This document shows positions 23,213 to 36,246 of a stretch of 64,000 nucleotides of DNA, one piece after another. Made by a program: the position numbers and the translations under genes. The stretch is from Panax quinquefolius (taxonomy: Eukaryota; Streptophyta; Magnoliopsida; Apiales; Araliaceae), in contig CM035171.1 in NCBI GenBank assembly GCA_020205615.1, positions 124,686,161 to 124,750,160 of the forward strand, written 5' to 3'. The notes beneath the pieces were generated by a model. The model made no database searches, was not told where the DNA came from, and saw nothing but the letters and a program-made list of their open reading frames with translations. Each line of letters starts with the position of its first letter. The stretch's first letter is position 1.

Positions 23213-25919
23213 GTATAAAATGTGGGTTCAAAGTTTCCTTGCATGCTTAGTTGGTTTAACATGAGATTTTCGAGAAAGATGTTGAAGTTGAAAACTAACT
23301 TTGTTGGGAAATACCCTATTTATATTCCGGACTTTTGGACCGTCATGATAAGACATTTTATGCATCTAGACATGATTGATGTGTGCATCCATCTAGATAA
23401 GTATGTTGTGAACTAGTCAAACATAGTTTCAAATGAATTCTAAAGAAGTAGAATAACTTGAGCATGTATATTTAAGGTTTATTAACCTCATTATGTGGTA
23501 AAATGGTTAAACATTAGTAGCTTGTTAAAAATTGGTTCTATTTAGCCTTGTCGAGATAGAAATTTTTTCTAATTAAAAACAAAATCATAACATTAAAAGA
23601 ATCTTAGAATGGTCATAGAAAAGACCAAACCTAATCATAAATCTCATGACATGTATGATTCTGCAAGTGTCATCATATGTGTATAAAGGTGTGCAAGTCT
23701 GACCATGCTTTTATTTATCAGCTCTGAGTTGAACTGGGAGCAGCGCGACCATGCCACTCCCTAGTTCAAATCAAGTACGGTCGCGCCACCCTAGCTACAG
23801 TTCAGTCTATTAATCTCTTTGTAATCTGGAATGTGATGCATTCTTGTATTATTGTCTTGATCTGTAACACGTGTTTAAATACAGTATTCAAAGTATCAAT
23901 AAGCATGCTAGTGATAAAATCATATGTTGCAGATGTGTTTATAAACTTTCAAACGTTAAATCAAAAAATGATTAAGAACTATGTTATTTGATTTCATAGT
24001 CTTACAAACTGATTTTGTGTTATGTGTATGTAAGGTACGTGATGACATACGTATGGAATTATAAAACTAAGTTTGACTCTTATGTATACGTTTAAACTTA
24101 CATATCAAGTATGAGTATTGAATATACATAGCTAATGAATATCCTATACGTGTAATTATATTATAATAGGATTCGAAAAGTGTTGATAAGCTATACTTTG
24201 GTAAACTACGCTTGAGGTAAGTTTTCTAACTTACACAACTTTGAATATTGTGCAAGTATCCTAACCTATGCATTTACTTTATACAAGAAATCTATGATTA
24301 CGCAAGTTTCCTAACTTACACAACTTTGGAGGTTGTGCAAGTTCTCGAACTTCATTTGATGTTCATATTGAATGAAAGTTTCCTAAGTTTTTTGCACTGT
24401 ATATATTGTATAATCCGAATTGTTGTCATATCAACCATAATTATTTCAAACAAATATCTATTTCTATTCGGAAATCATTGATATATTTTGACGATTGTTG
24501 CAAGCATTGAACTTAGAGTTCTTGAATGCATTATAAAAGTTGTCTAAGCCATTGATTCTGCTAGACTATTATCGTATGATCAGAAAACTATCCAAACCAA
24601 ATTAACTTGGTGCGGACTCTTATAATTGACTGAGATGCATAATGTATGGTATTTTAGGCTGATCACCTGTTGTACTCGTTTTCATTGAATTTAATTTTAG
24701 TATATTACTGTTAATTCTAGTAGAAGTTCATAGTCATTAGTGACGGCTCAGTATTCATTATTTTGAAATCTCGAATTGATTAAGCGCCATTGAATCTTAT
24801 TGATATCTTTTTGTCCTTAATTAGCAACTATTGTTGAGAACCATCAATATTTCTTGTTATCCTTGAACTATCATTATTGTTGTACCCTTGAGAATTTAAA
24901 ACTATATTGAACACCCTTATTGTTATATTACTTGTTGAGCAAACTCGTTGCTCATTCTTATTTTCCCTAAAACATTTCGGTTAAAAAAGCAAGCGAAAGC
25001 GGACCCTCGTGCAATTCGATAAAGAGCGAGGGCAAAGCTACGGAGTAGCTTTATATTTATTTAGAAGTTTTATGAATATGTAAAGACTTAAATTGTGTTA
25101 TGTATTAGTTATGCCTAATCCATGTTTAAGTGTGTTTAAGAGATGTTTTAAGTTACGAAACATTGGGAAGTGAATGATTATATTAAATAAATGTAATCTA
25201 TTCTATTATTTCCATTGCATGAAATGTTATTTAGTCATTAGATTTATATCACGTGGTGAATCGAATTCGAGACATGAGTGGTCTGAATTTGGGGGCGTCA
25301 GAGCTAATGTATTCATACAGGTTATCGAACATAACTGTGTAGGATTCGTGAGGTGAAGTTAAACTAAGATTTATCTCAATAGACAACAATCAAGGCAAGT
25401 CTTCCAGTTTCTTTACTTTGTGGCTTTATGAATTGGTTATTGTATGAGTTCTTTAAGAATATGTTGAATTACATGGTACATGCTATAAATTGTGAAAGTC
25501 AATATATGACTAAGCTAATTGAGTTATGGAACTCAATGTATATGTGATATATGATATGAACATATACTATTTAAAGTGATGATGCATGAATGGTATAAAG
25601 GATTATGGGATATATGTTGAGCATGAAACTATGTGTTATATGAAGCATGAAAACTGTTAGATCTGTTGGGTTGTCGAGCTAAGTCTTGCAAAAATATAAT
25701 TTTTGCAGGTATGATACGCAACACTACTTCTTGCTATCCAGATGGTAAAGATAGAGGCATGTGTGCAGGAAATCATTTTCCTTCAAGTAGGAACTATATT
25801 ACATCGAAATGACGATTTTTGATATGTTAATGAGAATTGTGTAAATCTTGAGTTATTTGATAAATAAAGAATGTTTATGTTAAGATTGAAGTGTATTCTT
25901 GAAATTACTTTAAGGAAAG
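22301..25919 (+). repeat. LTR-like repetitive stretch, no gene
   Basis: No coding likeness. Some layout features recall the Tekay-type LTRs elsewhere in the window: a TTGAGC...TTGCTCA segment near 24933-24953, and TTTGGGGGCGTCA at about 25289-25301, which resembles the LTR end GGGGGCGTCACA. It may be an LTR of a third family, possibly ending near 25301. The segment 25302-25919 continues past the Copia solo LTR at 27468. Ends are not defined. Confidence 0.35.
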
Positions 25920-27467
25920 TAATGTGTTGGGAGAATGCATAGTATGATTTGATGTTTAATGTATATGCTCATGATTATTTGTAAGGTCCTTAAATGAATA
26001 TATGTACAAGGACTTAGTGATAGATCAAAATTGTTAGGTTGATCTAAGCTCTCAACGTGTACCATTCTGTTAAAGAATGTATAGATACAAAGATCAAAAC
26101 TGTTAGGTTGATCTTGAGATGTAATAGATTAGTCTTGAAGAAATCATAGTGCATCAATCGATCAACATTGCGAGGTCAAGGCGTAAAACGTAGAGCCTGA
26201 AGATCGTAGTGTGTCTGCCTTGAAGGGAACTCTTCGGACATCGTAGAGTAGTCCCAACGTTTGCCGAACCAACTCCACGATCGTAGTGTGCTAAAAGAAA
26301 CATGAAGTTTACAAGTCAACGATCGTAATATACTCTCGGAAACGTAGAGTTCACAAAACGAGCAAGAAAAGATCGTAGTGGGCTCTCGGGAACGTAGAGT
26401 CAACAACAAGAGCAAGAGAAGATCGTAGTGTGCAATGATGTCAAGACGCTACGGTCTGAATTGTAGAGCACCACGATCCAAATCGTAGAGCATCATCTGT
26501 CTCATGTCAGAAAACGTCAAGCCTTATGATTTTTGATTTCAACATGCAAGGAATGGATTCGAGAAGCTGCAGTGCTCATCAGTCCCAGAATATATGAAAT
26601 ATCCTTAGTATATAACAAAGAAGAGTATTGGAGAAGCTAAGGATAGTACCATGGGTAAGTGGGACAAAACACGTTTTCAGGTGGTAGGTGAGAAAGCAGT
26701 CTGCAGTGTCAGTGGGCCAGAATGCAGAATTCAGAAGATGTGCAGAAATGTCTCCATCACAGTAAAAAAAGTTTAGACGCATTTAATTCCACAACGGATG
26801 GATCCAGCGGATAGTTTTCAACATTACATATATACAGATCGGACAGATGAGAGAGAGACAAGCAAGCATTAATCAAACAACGTGAACATCTCTCTCAAGC
26901 TCAACTCTACGATCCGAGATATTGTAAAGCTTGCTCAGCTACTCAGTTCTTAACGAACCAGTGCTTATACAGAAACTGAGTAGCAATCATCAAGAACTCA
27001 ACAACTATCAACCAACTGAAGAAGAATACCAAGTCTCTTTGGACTTGAAGAGTTAAGTAGTGAATCGTAAAGAAAGCCAAGTCTCTTTGGACTGAAGAGT
27101 TCAAGAGTGAACTAGAAGTTCTAGGCTAGCGATCTAGAAGGAATCACGTGTGATTAGGAAGATTGTAAAAGACATCCTTAGTGGATATCCTACTCGTTGA
27201 GTAGAAGAGTGGACTCAGAGCTTTGAGTGCTCAACCACTTAAAAACAATCTGTGTCATTTACATTCATGCTATATCTCGTTATAAGCTGTCTTTACTCAT
27301 TTCATAACTCCATTGCTTGGTAACGAAGATTAAAACAAATACTAATTCCGCTAAGTTTTAATCATTATCTAAGAACAAGTTTAAGAAGGAAAGATTTTCA
27401 AATATCTATTCAACCCCCCCCCCCCCCCTTACAGATAACTTCAGGCCTACTAGGAACTAACATAATG
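25920..27467 (+). mobile_element. Copia-type solo LTR with TAATG target-site duplication
   Basis: The LTR runs 25925-27462, starting TGTTGGGAGAATGCAT and ending AGGAACTAACA, with a C-rich run (CAACCCC..., about 27412-27428) just before the end, as in many plant Copia LTRs. The 5 bp TAATG flanks both sides (25920-25924 and 27463-27467), so this is a solo LTR left by recombination between two LTRs. It is 1538 bp long. A cluster of alternating GATCGTAGTG and CGTAGAG motifs lies at about 26180-26490. No coding part is present. Confidence 0.8.
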
Positions 27468-27745
27468 TATTATAGAAATGATACTATGTAAGAAATGATA
27501 TGAGTTAAGAAATGAGTTACATACACTCATATCACTCTGATAAACGAAATCATAAAACAAATATGATTTTGAAATAAAAGAGAATCGTAAAGGTTGAGAT
27601 TCAGGGAATGAAAGAAAGAAAGACGGGAAGAAAAGTTTAAAATTATCCCGCATTTTTAGTTATTTTAACATTGAAAAATATTTTAAAACTAGATTTAACG
27701 CACAAGATCAGGAAGGAAAATTGTCTCGATTTTGGGGTCATCACA
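27468..27745 (+). repeat. Continuation of the repeat interrupted by the Copia LTR
   Basis: Continues the AT-rich sequence left of the Copia insertion and ends with TTTTGGGGTCATCACA, which resembles the GGGGCGTCACA end of the LTR families here. Possibly the end of another LTR. Weak evidence. Confidence 0.3.
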
Positions 27746-28264
27746 GTACCTTGTTAGGGTTAAGGTTTCGTGTTGGCTGAGGAGGAGAAAAATCCACGAA
27801 GAGTGCGAAATTGATTGATTGAAGAGGAGAGAAGAACAGGTGTGCAATTACTCCAATGACGTGTGGTAGAACTTCTAGAATCTGGAAACCTTGTTAGGAT
27901 AGCAGGATTTCCAAGAGATTCAAGCTTCCAAGTTCAGCAAGAGGTCTCAGCTCCAAAAGTCTAAAGTCCAAAAAGAGTCCCCCTTCATAAAATGGAAGGA
28001 GTAATATTTATAGAGTTTCTTGGAAATTAAGTGGTCACATGCCATAGCACGTGTTTTAAAAGAAATTTCAGAAATACCCTTTAGTCATTAGAATAATGTT
28101 CATGTCGTCATGTCCTTATAGCCACCAATCTAATCCCTCAATCAATTTCTAAAATGAGTCGCATACACGAGTCTTCTGTCTCGGAACACGTGGAGGCTTC
28201 TCTCGAGTCTAGCACATTTATTTTCCACTTTTTTGCCATTTATTTAATTATATTGTGAACCCTA
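27746..28264 (+). repeat. Dispersed ~530 bp repeat, copy 2
   Basis: Same unit as 20706-21237, same direction, from GTACCTTGTTAGGGTT to GTGAACCCTAATT. Here the sequence runs on without interruption (TGTACATTTAATTAAG), showing that copy 1 was cut by the CACTA insertion. Confidence 0.8.
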
Positions 28265-28349
28265 ATTTGTACATTTAATTAAGTTATGAAACCTTACTTT
28301 GTGCATTTAATTCAATTAGGTCATGCGAACTCTAATTTTCACTTGAGCT

Positions 28350-28350
28350 G

Positions 28351-28426
<76 letters not shown>
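28350..28426. repeat. (TA)n-(GA)n microsatellite
   Basis: About 25 TA units followed by about 13 GA units. Confidence 0.9.
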
Positions 28427-28739
28427 TCAATTATAGAATCTTGACGTTCTGATCAATTCCATACATGATATATTGGTGAACAGGTGAAGTAAGAATTTTA
28501 TATATAGTACAAGGGGTTTTTTTTTATTTTTTATTAATCTAATTTAACTCAAATTAAAAATGGGAGAGGAAGAGAGGGAAAGCTTTCTTAATTTATGATT
28601 ACCAAGCCAATATTCTAATACTTTCTTGACCATAATTAATTTACATTAATATACCTCATTAATACCAAAAAGAAAGAAATTGCCTATTTTGAGGATCTAT
28701 TTGTTGACATTCTTTACAAATTCAATAATATATTTTTTT

Positions 28740-29070
28740 GGTGGGATAGGAATGGGGTGAGGGTGAGGGTGAGGGTGGGGGAGTGGGGGAGTGGGGGAGT
28801 GGGGGTGGGGGTAAGGGGTGGGGTGGGGTGGGGTGGGGGTGGGGGTGGGGGTGGAGGAGTGGTAAGGGGATGGGGTGTATACATAATCACATAATATTAT
28901 TTTTTTTGGTGGGGGTGGTTGGAGTGGGGTGGGGTGGGGGTGGTGGTAAGGGGTGTATATATAATCACATAATATTATTTTTTTTGAGTTTGGGTTTGGG
29001 TTTGGGTTTGGGTTTGGGTTTGGGTTTGGGTTTGGGTGGGGGTGGGGGTGGGGGTGGGGGGTGGGGTGGT
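28740..29070 (+). repeat. G-rich minisatellite with telomere-like TTTGGG array
   Basis: The + strand is a run of GGGGT, GGGGGT and GGTGA units, split by two near-identical ATAATCACATAATATTATTTTTTT segments (about 28880 and 28960). At about 28985-29033 there are eight TTTGGG units, close to but different from the plant telomere repeat TTTAGGG. Dense G-runs could fold as G-quadruplexes. Reading frames here (28783-29073 on +, 28965-29231 on -) are artefacts of the repeat. Confidence 0.9.
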
Positions 29071-29283
29071 TGAGCTTCTTGAATATGTAAATATGGATGA
29101 AGAGAACTTTTGATTTGGATTTGGAATAAAATATGGGTCGAAAAATGGTTAACCGGATTGAAACTATATTTCTTTTTAAAAATATGATTCCAAACTTTAA
29201 CTAACCCAAATAAATAAAAACAGTTAACCAACTCATTTGATTCTAGTTAATATGGATTGGCCACGATTAACCAACTATATCAC

Positions 29284-29284
<1 letters not shown>

Positions 29285-29333
<49 letters not shown>
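29285..29333. repeat. (TA)n microsatellite
   Basis: About 24 TA units. Similar arrays lie at 29668-29705, 30808-30845 and 32950-32995. Confidence 0.9.
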
Positions 29334-29335
<2 letters not shown>

Positions 29336-29665
29336 TACAAGTTTATTGATTGAATGAATGAATGTTCCATGCGGGAGAATTAATAAAATGTTTTACACAT
29401 GCATGGCTTTCATGACCATAGGTGACACGTTAAATAATCTCATTTTCTTTTTTAGGTTTTGGTTATGAAAATACCTGTTCGCTCCAATGGAAATATATAA
29501 GTCCTATATTATTTTTATTAACCTTTTATGACTATCAAAATTTGCATAAAAGTCACTTGAATATAATTTCTATTTTCAGTCAGTAACAAATTTTATTTCT
29601 TAAAAATAAATTTTAGAACAAATTTTTTTTTACTCAAATTTAATTTTAGCATTTCATACGTGTAT

Positions 29666-29712
<47 letters not shown>

Positions 29713-29749
29713 GTACCTTGATATCTATCTATATGAATCCAGTCAGTAC

Positions 29750-30030
29750 TACTACTTCCGTCCTACAATAAGTGTTTTTTTAGGCTTAGTATTTTTTTCC
29801 AAAATAAGTGATGTGTTAGAACTCCAATACAATTTTTATAATATTTTCTCATATATGCCCTTATGCACCCAATGATATTTATTGCATCTTACAATCACTA
29901 CAATTAAATGACACTCATTAACTCTTCAACTTTAAAGAAAATATATTAAGGGTATTTTTGTCATTTTAGTTTGTGTATTGGTATGTATGATTTAAGTTAA
30001 AAAAACACTTATTATGAGACGGAGGAAGTA
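29750..30030. mobile_element. Stowaway-type MITE (277 bp)
   Basis: The left end CTACTTCCGTCCTACAATAAGTG and the right end CACTTATTATGAGACGGAGGAAG are inverted repeats of the Stowaway kind, flanked on both sides by TA (29750-29751 and 30029-30030). Non-coding, Tc1/Mariner-related. Confidence 0.85.
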
Positions 30031-30527
30031 CTAAACGTTCCTGATCGACTAAATATAAAAGGTAGCCAGCAGAATAGGCAAAAATGAGAATTATTAATTA
30101 AGAAACTTTCACGTGACATATTTGTCGTGCGCAATTGTTGTCTTTCTCTCCTCCTTTTCATTGCTTTGGTAGCTACTCCTCGATCAATTTTGATTCCTTT
30201 TAAAACTATCGAGCTGTTCCACTTGCAGCGTTTTAGATTTATTTACCGGGAAAATGATTCTTCAACGTGCATGCATGGGCATGGGCATGGCAATCCCATA
30301 TATCCCCACCATTAAATTAACACACCGACACACACAATGCAACTCCTTGAAGAGGTATACGGCAAAGGTTAAATGCGTGCGTTCTGATTTATTTATTTGT
30401 TTCACAAATTTATACGTACGCCATTATAAATTTATATATATTTTGTTCTACAATAAAAGACAAATATCACTTTTTAAATTAAAATAATTATATTATCACA
30501 AAATCACGTAATATTACAAGAAAGATC

Positions 30528-30606
30528 AAAGGTGATTGTAGTTTAATGGTAAAAGACTCTTACTTTAATTTATTACGCAAGATTACACATTTAAGTCTAC
30601 CCTCAA
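30528..30606 (+). repeat. tRNA-like SINE remnant
   Basis: GTGATTGTAGTTTAATGGTAAAAG resembles the start and A box of a tRNA-derived SINE; ACACATTTAAGTCT 40 bases on resembles a worn B box. No terminal tail or flanking duplicate was confirmed. Confidence 0.3.
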
Positions 30607-30609
30607 TAG

Positions 30610-30805
30610 AAGCCAAAAAATTAAAATTAACCAATGCACTACGTGAAAAAAAAAAAGAGGCAAGTCTCCCTGATATATTTGTAAATTAAGGTGTCTTCAC
30701 TTTCCTTTTATTAGTTGTACAGTCATTAATTTAGCTTTATTGTATTTTTTGCATTTGCACAAAAAATCGTATTCGCCAAATTTATTTGAGTTTAAAAAGC
30801 TAGTC

Positions 30806-30849
<44 letters not shown>

Positions 30850-32525
30850 AGAAATTAAACAAAAGGTTGAAAGACAAGATAAGCAAGGAAATACAAACAT
30901 AAACGGCTGCCCAAATATAATATTACTAACACGAGAAAGCATATAACTTTGAAAATCCAAAATTCATAAATAATTACAAAACCGGAGAGATTTTGGCTTT
31001 GATTTTAAAGTCAAATTGAGATATTTTAAATTTAAAATAAATGATAATTTTAGATAATTTATAATTTTTATAATCATATTTTTAAAAATTAAATAAATTC
31101 AATTCTTATAAATTTAAAACTTGTAAACATCTGACTTCATAATGTCGAAAATGATCTTATATATATAATGGAACAGAGGACGTGTATTGCAAAAAATCTT
31201 GCAATAAATAAAATAAACATTGAAATTTTTATGTGTTTTCTCCTAATTAAGACACGTTTAACTGCATTCATTTAATATTTAGACCAAACGTTATTGCTAG
31301 TCATTTTACAGTTAAAAGATTCATAATAACAGAAAATTATATTAAAAATATTCTCCAACCTATCTATCTAGAAATACATCATGTGATCATATATACGCAA
31401 GCACATGCTAAAATGGGTTCATATATATAGCAGCTGATCATGATATATATTAACCCGATATACACCATCATCTAGCAAAATCACTAAATCAGTGAGAAAC
31501 ATAAATAATTAATCATCTTGGGCTTTCCCTCGAAATGGAAGAATATACATGGTGATGATCACCAAGAACATTCTAGAAATGGAAGCACCGTGTATTATTT
31601 TATTTGGATAACACCATGTATTTAATTAGTTATGGACTTTCATGATAGCGCAATATATGCATTCAAACAATTACTAATAGGGTAGCTATTAGCTAGGACT
31701 GTATCAGTATTAAGATCTGGAGCAAATCTCATTAATTTTCAAGGGTGCTCAATTCAATACTTCTTTTCTTTAGGTAGAAGTTTCAAAAGGGGTGCAATTA
31801 TAAAAACACAAAACTATATATGGGGCTTGAGCATAATTTTTTAAGTTTTAACCAGAACCAAAAAAAGAGAAGCATAAGTTGTGAGTTCAAAATTTTTCTT
31901 TCTGTTCTAATGAAAAAAGTACTGGACATAAAAGTAGAGTTAATTTGTCAAAGTTTTCGCCCCTGCGCGAGATAGGGGAGGGGAGGGGGGGGGGGGTTAG
32001 CTGTTTGTTGTTGGTGATTCTCAAAAAAGACTCCACGGTCATGCATTGTGATTCATGGAAGTTGGTTCAACACGCACAGGGAAATAAAAAGCGCCTCTTC
32101 TTTCATCAAGTTGGAGTTCCTGCAAAATAGCGAAGGTTAGCAACTGTAAGGGTTTTAATTCTTATGCTCATGGTACGTATGTAGAAATTAATTTCTAAAC
32201 TTTTGATAGTAGAGAAATACTCTAGATCGAGAGAGAGGGATAGTTAATGATCACAAATATGAATAATTGTTATTAAAAGTTTACAGCTAGAATAATCTGG
32301 GACTAATCATTATTGGTTATGCTTCAAATTTATGGTTTTATCAAAATCCTACATTAGCTATTTTGAAAACACTCATAGTGTATATTAGTACTTGTTGGTA
32401 TTAACTTAATAACTTAGTTAGTCACCGATCATTCTTTTTAAGATCTAGCTAGCTTATTGTCTTAGTTGATTGACAACCTTAGATCAACCATGCCTATTCA
32501 TTAGATATACTAACATTAACTTTAT
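30610..32525. other. AT-rich intergenic stretch, no gene seen
   Basis: Holds a (TA)n array (30808-30845) and an uninterrupted G-run region (about 31974-31996, GGGGAGGGGAGGGG...). No coding likeness or element ends were recognised. Confidence 0.45.
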
Positions 32526-32531
32526 TACAAA

Positions 32532-32600
32532 TCTAGAGTGAGTGGTTCAGTTGGTGTACGGTGTACCACCACCCTTACTATGCAAGTGGTGCTTGCTTAA
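32532..32600 (+). repeat. tRNA-like SINE remnant with A-box-like motif
   Basis: GTGAGTGGTTCAGTTGGTGTA contains TGGTTCAGTTGG, a good match to a tRNA A box. No clear B box or tail is seen, so this is at most a worn head of a SINE. Confidence 0.25.
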
Positions 32601-32947
32601 TTAATACATTGCAATGCAAGTTATTTTGCTTAGAGATTTCATTTACTCATCCGATCCTAAATGTCATTATTCAATGTATTATGGTTAATAATTTAATTTT
32701 TTATATACAAATAAATTTTTTATATATATTTTGATGTAATACTGAGATATTACCGTTGTTTTCGACTAAAAAATTACTTTACACCATAGATAGGAATAAC
32801 TCAGTGATAACTGACAGTACTTGAATAGAGTTAAAAGTTCTGGCCATGCATAAACTACACGGGATAAAGTACTATTCATACACACACCAAATGCCAAAGA
32901 CAAGTTGGATATTCCATTATCTACCCCCGTGACTTGCATTTGCATTA

Positions 32948-32988
<41 letters not shown>

Positions 32989-33196
32989 TATATATCACCA
33001 CTTTACACATCACTCACAAATTAAAAATGTTAAACAGTTAAAAGCTAAAGACAGGAGGATTAGAAGACAATAAAAAAAACATGTGTCCACTAGATCTCCA
33101 GGGGGATGTACGAGACTGACAAACACAGAAGAAACATTTTCCAATTCCCAAGAATTTTTTTTAAAAACATAACAGTATCAAATTATGGAAAATTAA

Positions 33197-33461
33197 TACT
33201 CCTTCCTTTCCTTAATATAGGTCGTTTTAGACATGTGAACATGAATTAAGAAAATGATCGAAAAACATTAACTATAGTATCAATTGTTTATAATACCTTT
33301 CACCTCACTTATCTCATAAATATGGATTAAAAGATTAGGTGGGGTAATAAGGAACAATTTGGGAAAAATAGTAATCAATTCTCCTAGATAACCACAAACG
33401 ACAAATAATTAAAAATATAAAAAAAGTCTAAAACGACCTACATATAAGAACGTATGGAGTA
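33197..33461. mobile_element. Stowaway-like MITE just downstream of IDD gene 2
   Basis: 33199-33459, from CTCCTTCCTTTCCTTAATATAG to ACATATAAGAACGTATGGAG. The inner parts GGTCGTTTTAGAC and GTCTAAAACGACC are inverted repeats. TA flanks both sides. It starts about 90 bp past the stop codon of IDD gene 2, so it could lie in or next to that gene's 3' UTR. Confidence 0.75.
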
Positions 33462-33550
33462 CATTTTAACTGAAAAGGTTTGTAATTACCCAAAAAACAT
33501 GCCCCTAATTTTACGTACCTGTACGTTTTGTAGTCGATAACTTTTAGTTT

Positions 33551-35156
33551 TCACTGAAAATTCCCGCCACCTCCAAAAGGCATTTGGCCTTTTTGCGCAG
33601 TCTTTTTATCAGGATCCAGTGCGCTCACGTCCATATTCCCCCCATGCTGTTGCTGCTGCTGCTGCTGCGATATTCCACCGCTCATTGTCCTGATTATTTG
33701 TGACCCAACCCCCAGAAAATCCCTGGTCAGTACCCCATCAGACGGCCCTGCAGCTCCAACATTCACACTAGCAAGATTCTGATGATGCACTTGATTTTGG
33801 TCCAAATGAAGACCAAACCCTAATGCCTGGTGGCTCTGGCGTTGTTGCTCCAAGTTAACAACAAAAAATTTCCCATTTTGTCCCTCATATTCGTTCTCAG
33901 ATTTCATTCCACTCCCATATGAGCCACTTCCAAAAATGGAAGAGCTCCCACCACCAGCAATAGAGTTGATCAGCTCATGAAAGTTCTGTCCCCCACTTGA
34001 TTCTCCAAAAATGCCCCCGAAGCTGCCGGACTTTGTGCCGCTGGAGGACGAGCTTCCGAAGCTCTTCAGCAAAGATGCGCTGCTATTGGTTGAAGTAGTG
34101 CCGAGCTGTGCGGCTTTTTGAAGCAGCGCTGTTGCAGACATATGTGGGGATGGAACCGAAGAGCTATGGAGATGAGATTCATTCATGTTAGAGTAGAGGT
34201 TGGAGCTGTGATCACCGGTTGTCCCATTAGCATGCCCGTTGGTGAAATAGTGAGAAAATGCTGACAGGTTGTTGCTATTATTGTTGTTACTCCCGCCGGA
34301 AAGGAAACTGAATGGACTGACGCCAGATGAAGGATTGGATTCATGACTATGAAGCTCGGGGTAATGGGCTAGCCCATGAAACTGCTTGCTCTCTCCGTGA
34401 AATTCTGGCTGCTTGGATTCGGCCTGCATGAAGAAAGGCATGGAGCTGAGAGCATGGGTGGGCTGAAAGGCGGAGGAACCAATGGACTGGCCTAGTAAGT
34501 TTCCAAAAGTAGTTCCGGTCCGGGAACCACGGCCGAGGCCTAACATAATATTGCCGGATGGTTGGATGTGGATTTTGTCTTGGGACATTTGAGCAGTGCC
34601 CACCATCTTGCTGCTGGTGTTTCCATATGGATGGGTGCCAATGCTGCTCAGGGCCGGGGGAGCTTGTCTTGCGCTCTCTTGGGCCAGGGCATCGCAGAAT
34701 GCCCGATGAGTGACAAAACTGTCACGCCTGCAACAATAATTGTGAAAAGAGAGAAATCTATTCTAAGATAATTGTGAAGATTATATATATTGAGGTACTA
34801 AATCATGATGCATGGTTAAAATTTCTGGCCAACATTTGACTTTCTAGCGCTGATCCTACAACACACGGTTGTACTATGTGGATCAAAAGTTATACATTTA
34901 CCCTAGAAGGGTAAAAATTATGGTTAAAATATCATTTTTTCTAACTTTTATGATGTTACATTTTCCCTAGGCAGAATATTAGTGATGCAAATAAAAAAGT
35001 TAATCTAACGTTTTTTGTTAAAGAAAATATATATTTAGCGACACTTAAAGCAATGTTTATTGCTCTCCCAATATCATTTTTACTCTAACATATCAAACAC
35101 CAAAAATATAGTTAATTTATACCAACCAAGGCCTTAATCAGTGTAACAGTTCAGTA

Positions 35157-35215
<59 letters not shown>

Positions 35216-36215
35216 TTTGAGTAATTAATACAGCTATAGAAAATAATATATACTACATCTGAAATATACTAATAATAACAATGAAAGAATGACAGTACGT
35301 GGAGAAGAAGTGGACTAGACCATCCTAAAATTTGAATTAGGAAAGGAAACTAATAAATTCAAGAAGGTTGGTGAGAGAATTTTACTGGCATATGGATATC
35401 GTGAAAATGATTGATCAATCAAATGGAGACCTGCCACTTTTAGTACTGAATGCAACAAAGAGAATTAATGCACGACAGTAAAGCCAGCTATAAATGAAAA
35501 ATAACCCGTGGTTGTTAATATTGTCTCATATAATTCAATAACCATATATGAAGTAAAAACATTAATTAAACACATACTCTGAATTAGTACTTTGAACCCC
35601 ATGAGCAATTATTATAATTATTATTATTCAAACCTTTTAAACAGCAAGAATATAGCTTCGGAACCGCATCCATGGTGAAAACATGCAGAAGTTCAAATAT
35701 ATAATTGAGAGAGATCGAGAAGGGAGAGATGGTGGGTCAGTTCTTTCTGGACTCTTTAAAATGTTATCATGACAAGGGCAGAGAACCTAGTGAACAGATT
35801 ATCTAGACAACACATGTGAAAACAAACCCTGGTAACGATTAAATTTGTAAATGGCACAAATATTGCACGTGAATATTATATCGAAGACAAGTTAGTTAAG
35901 GTGAAGAAATGAAGGCAAAAAACTCCAAAGGCTTTTCCAAAACATGGTACGAACCACCACGGCGTTTTCTGAATATAATTCACAAGGAGTCAAAAAATAA
36001 ATTAATTTTTTTTCCCAGCACTAATTCCTTTCCACAGTTCCTAGCTAGCTAGTTAAATTCCAGGCATAAAGACAACTTGAAAAACAATCACACGGGGAAT
36101 CTACAGAGCTAGGGAACAAGAAGAGGACTCATTTGCATCCAAAATATCAGCTGAGAAATTATTTATGAAAAACAAGTACGGATCTCATACATACATACAT
36201 ACATACATACATACA

Positions 36216-36246
<31 letters not shown>

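Noticed and set aside
20706..28264. The two ~530 bp repeats as LTRs of one element
   Set aside because: No TG...CA ends, no PBS or polypurine tract, and the block between holds unrelated CACTA and Copia pieces.
28783..29231. Gly-rich and Pro/Lys-rich frames
   Set aside because: Direct products of the G-rich repeat.
29660..30960. Short frames with YIYIYI runs
   Set aside because: Products of (TA)n arrays.
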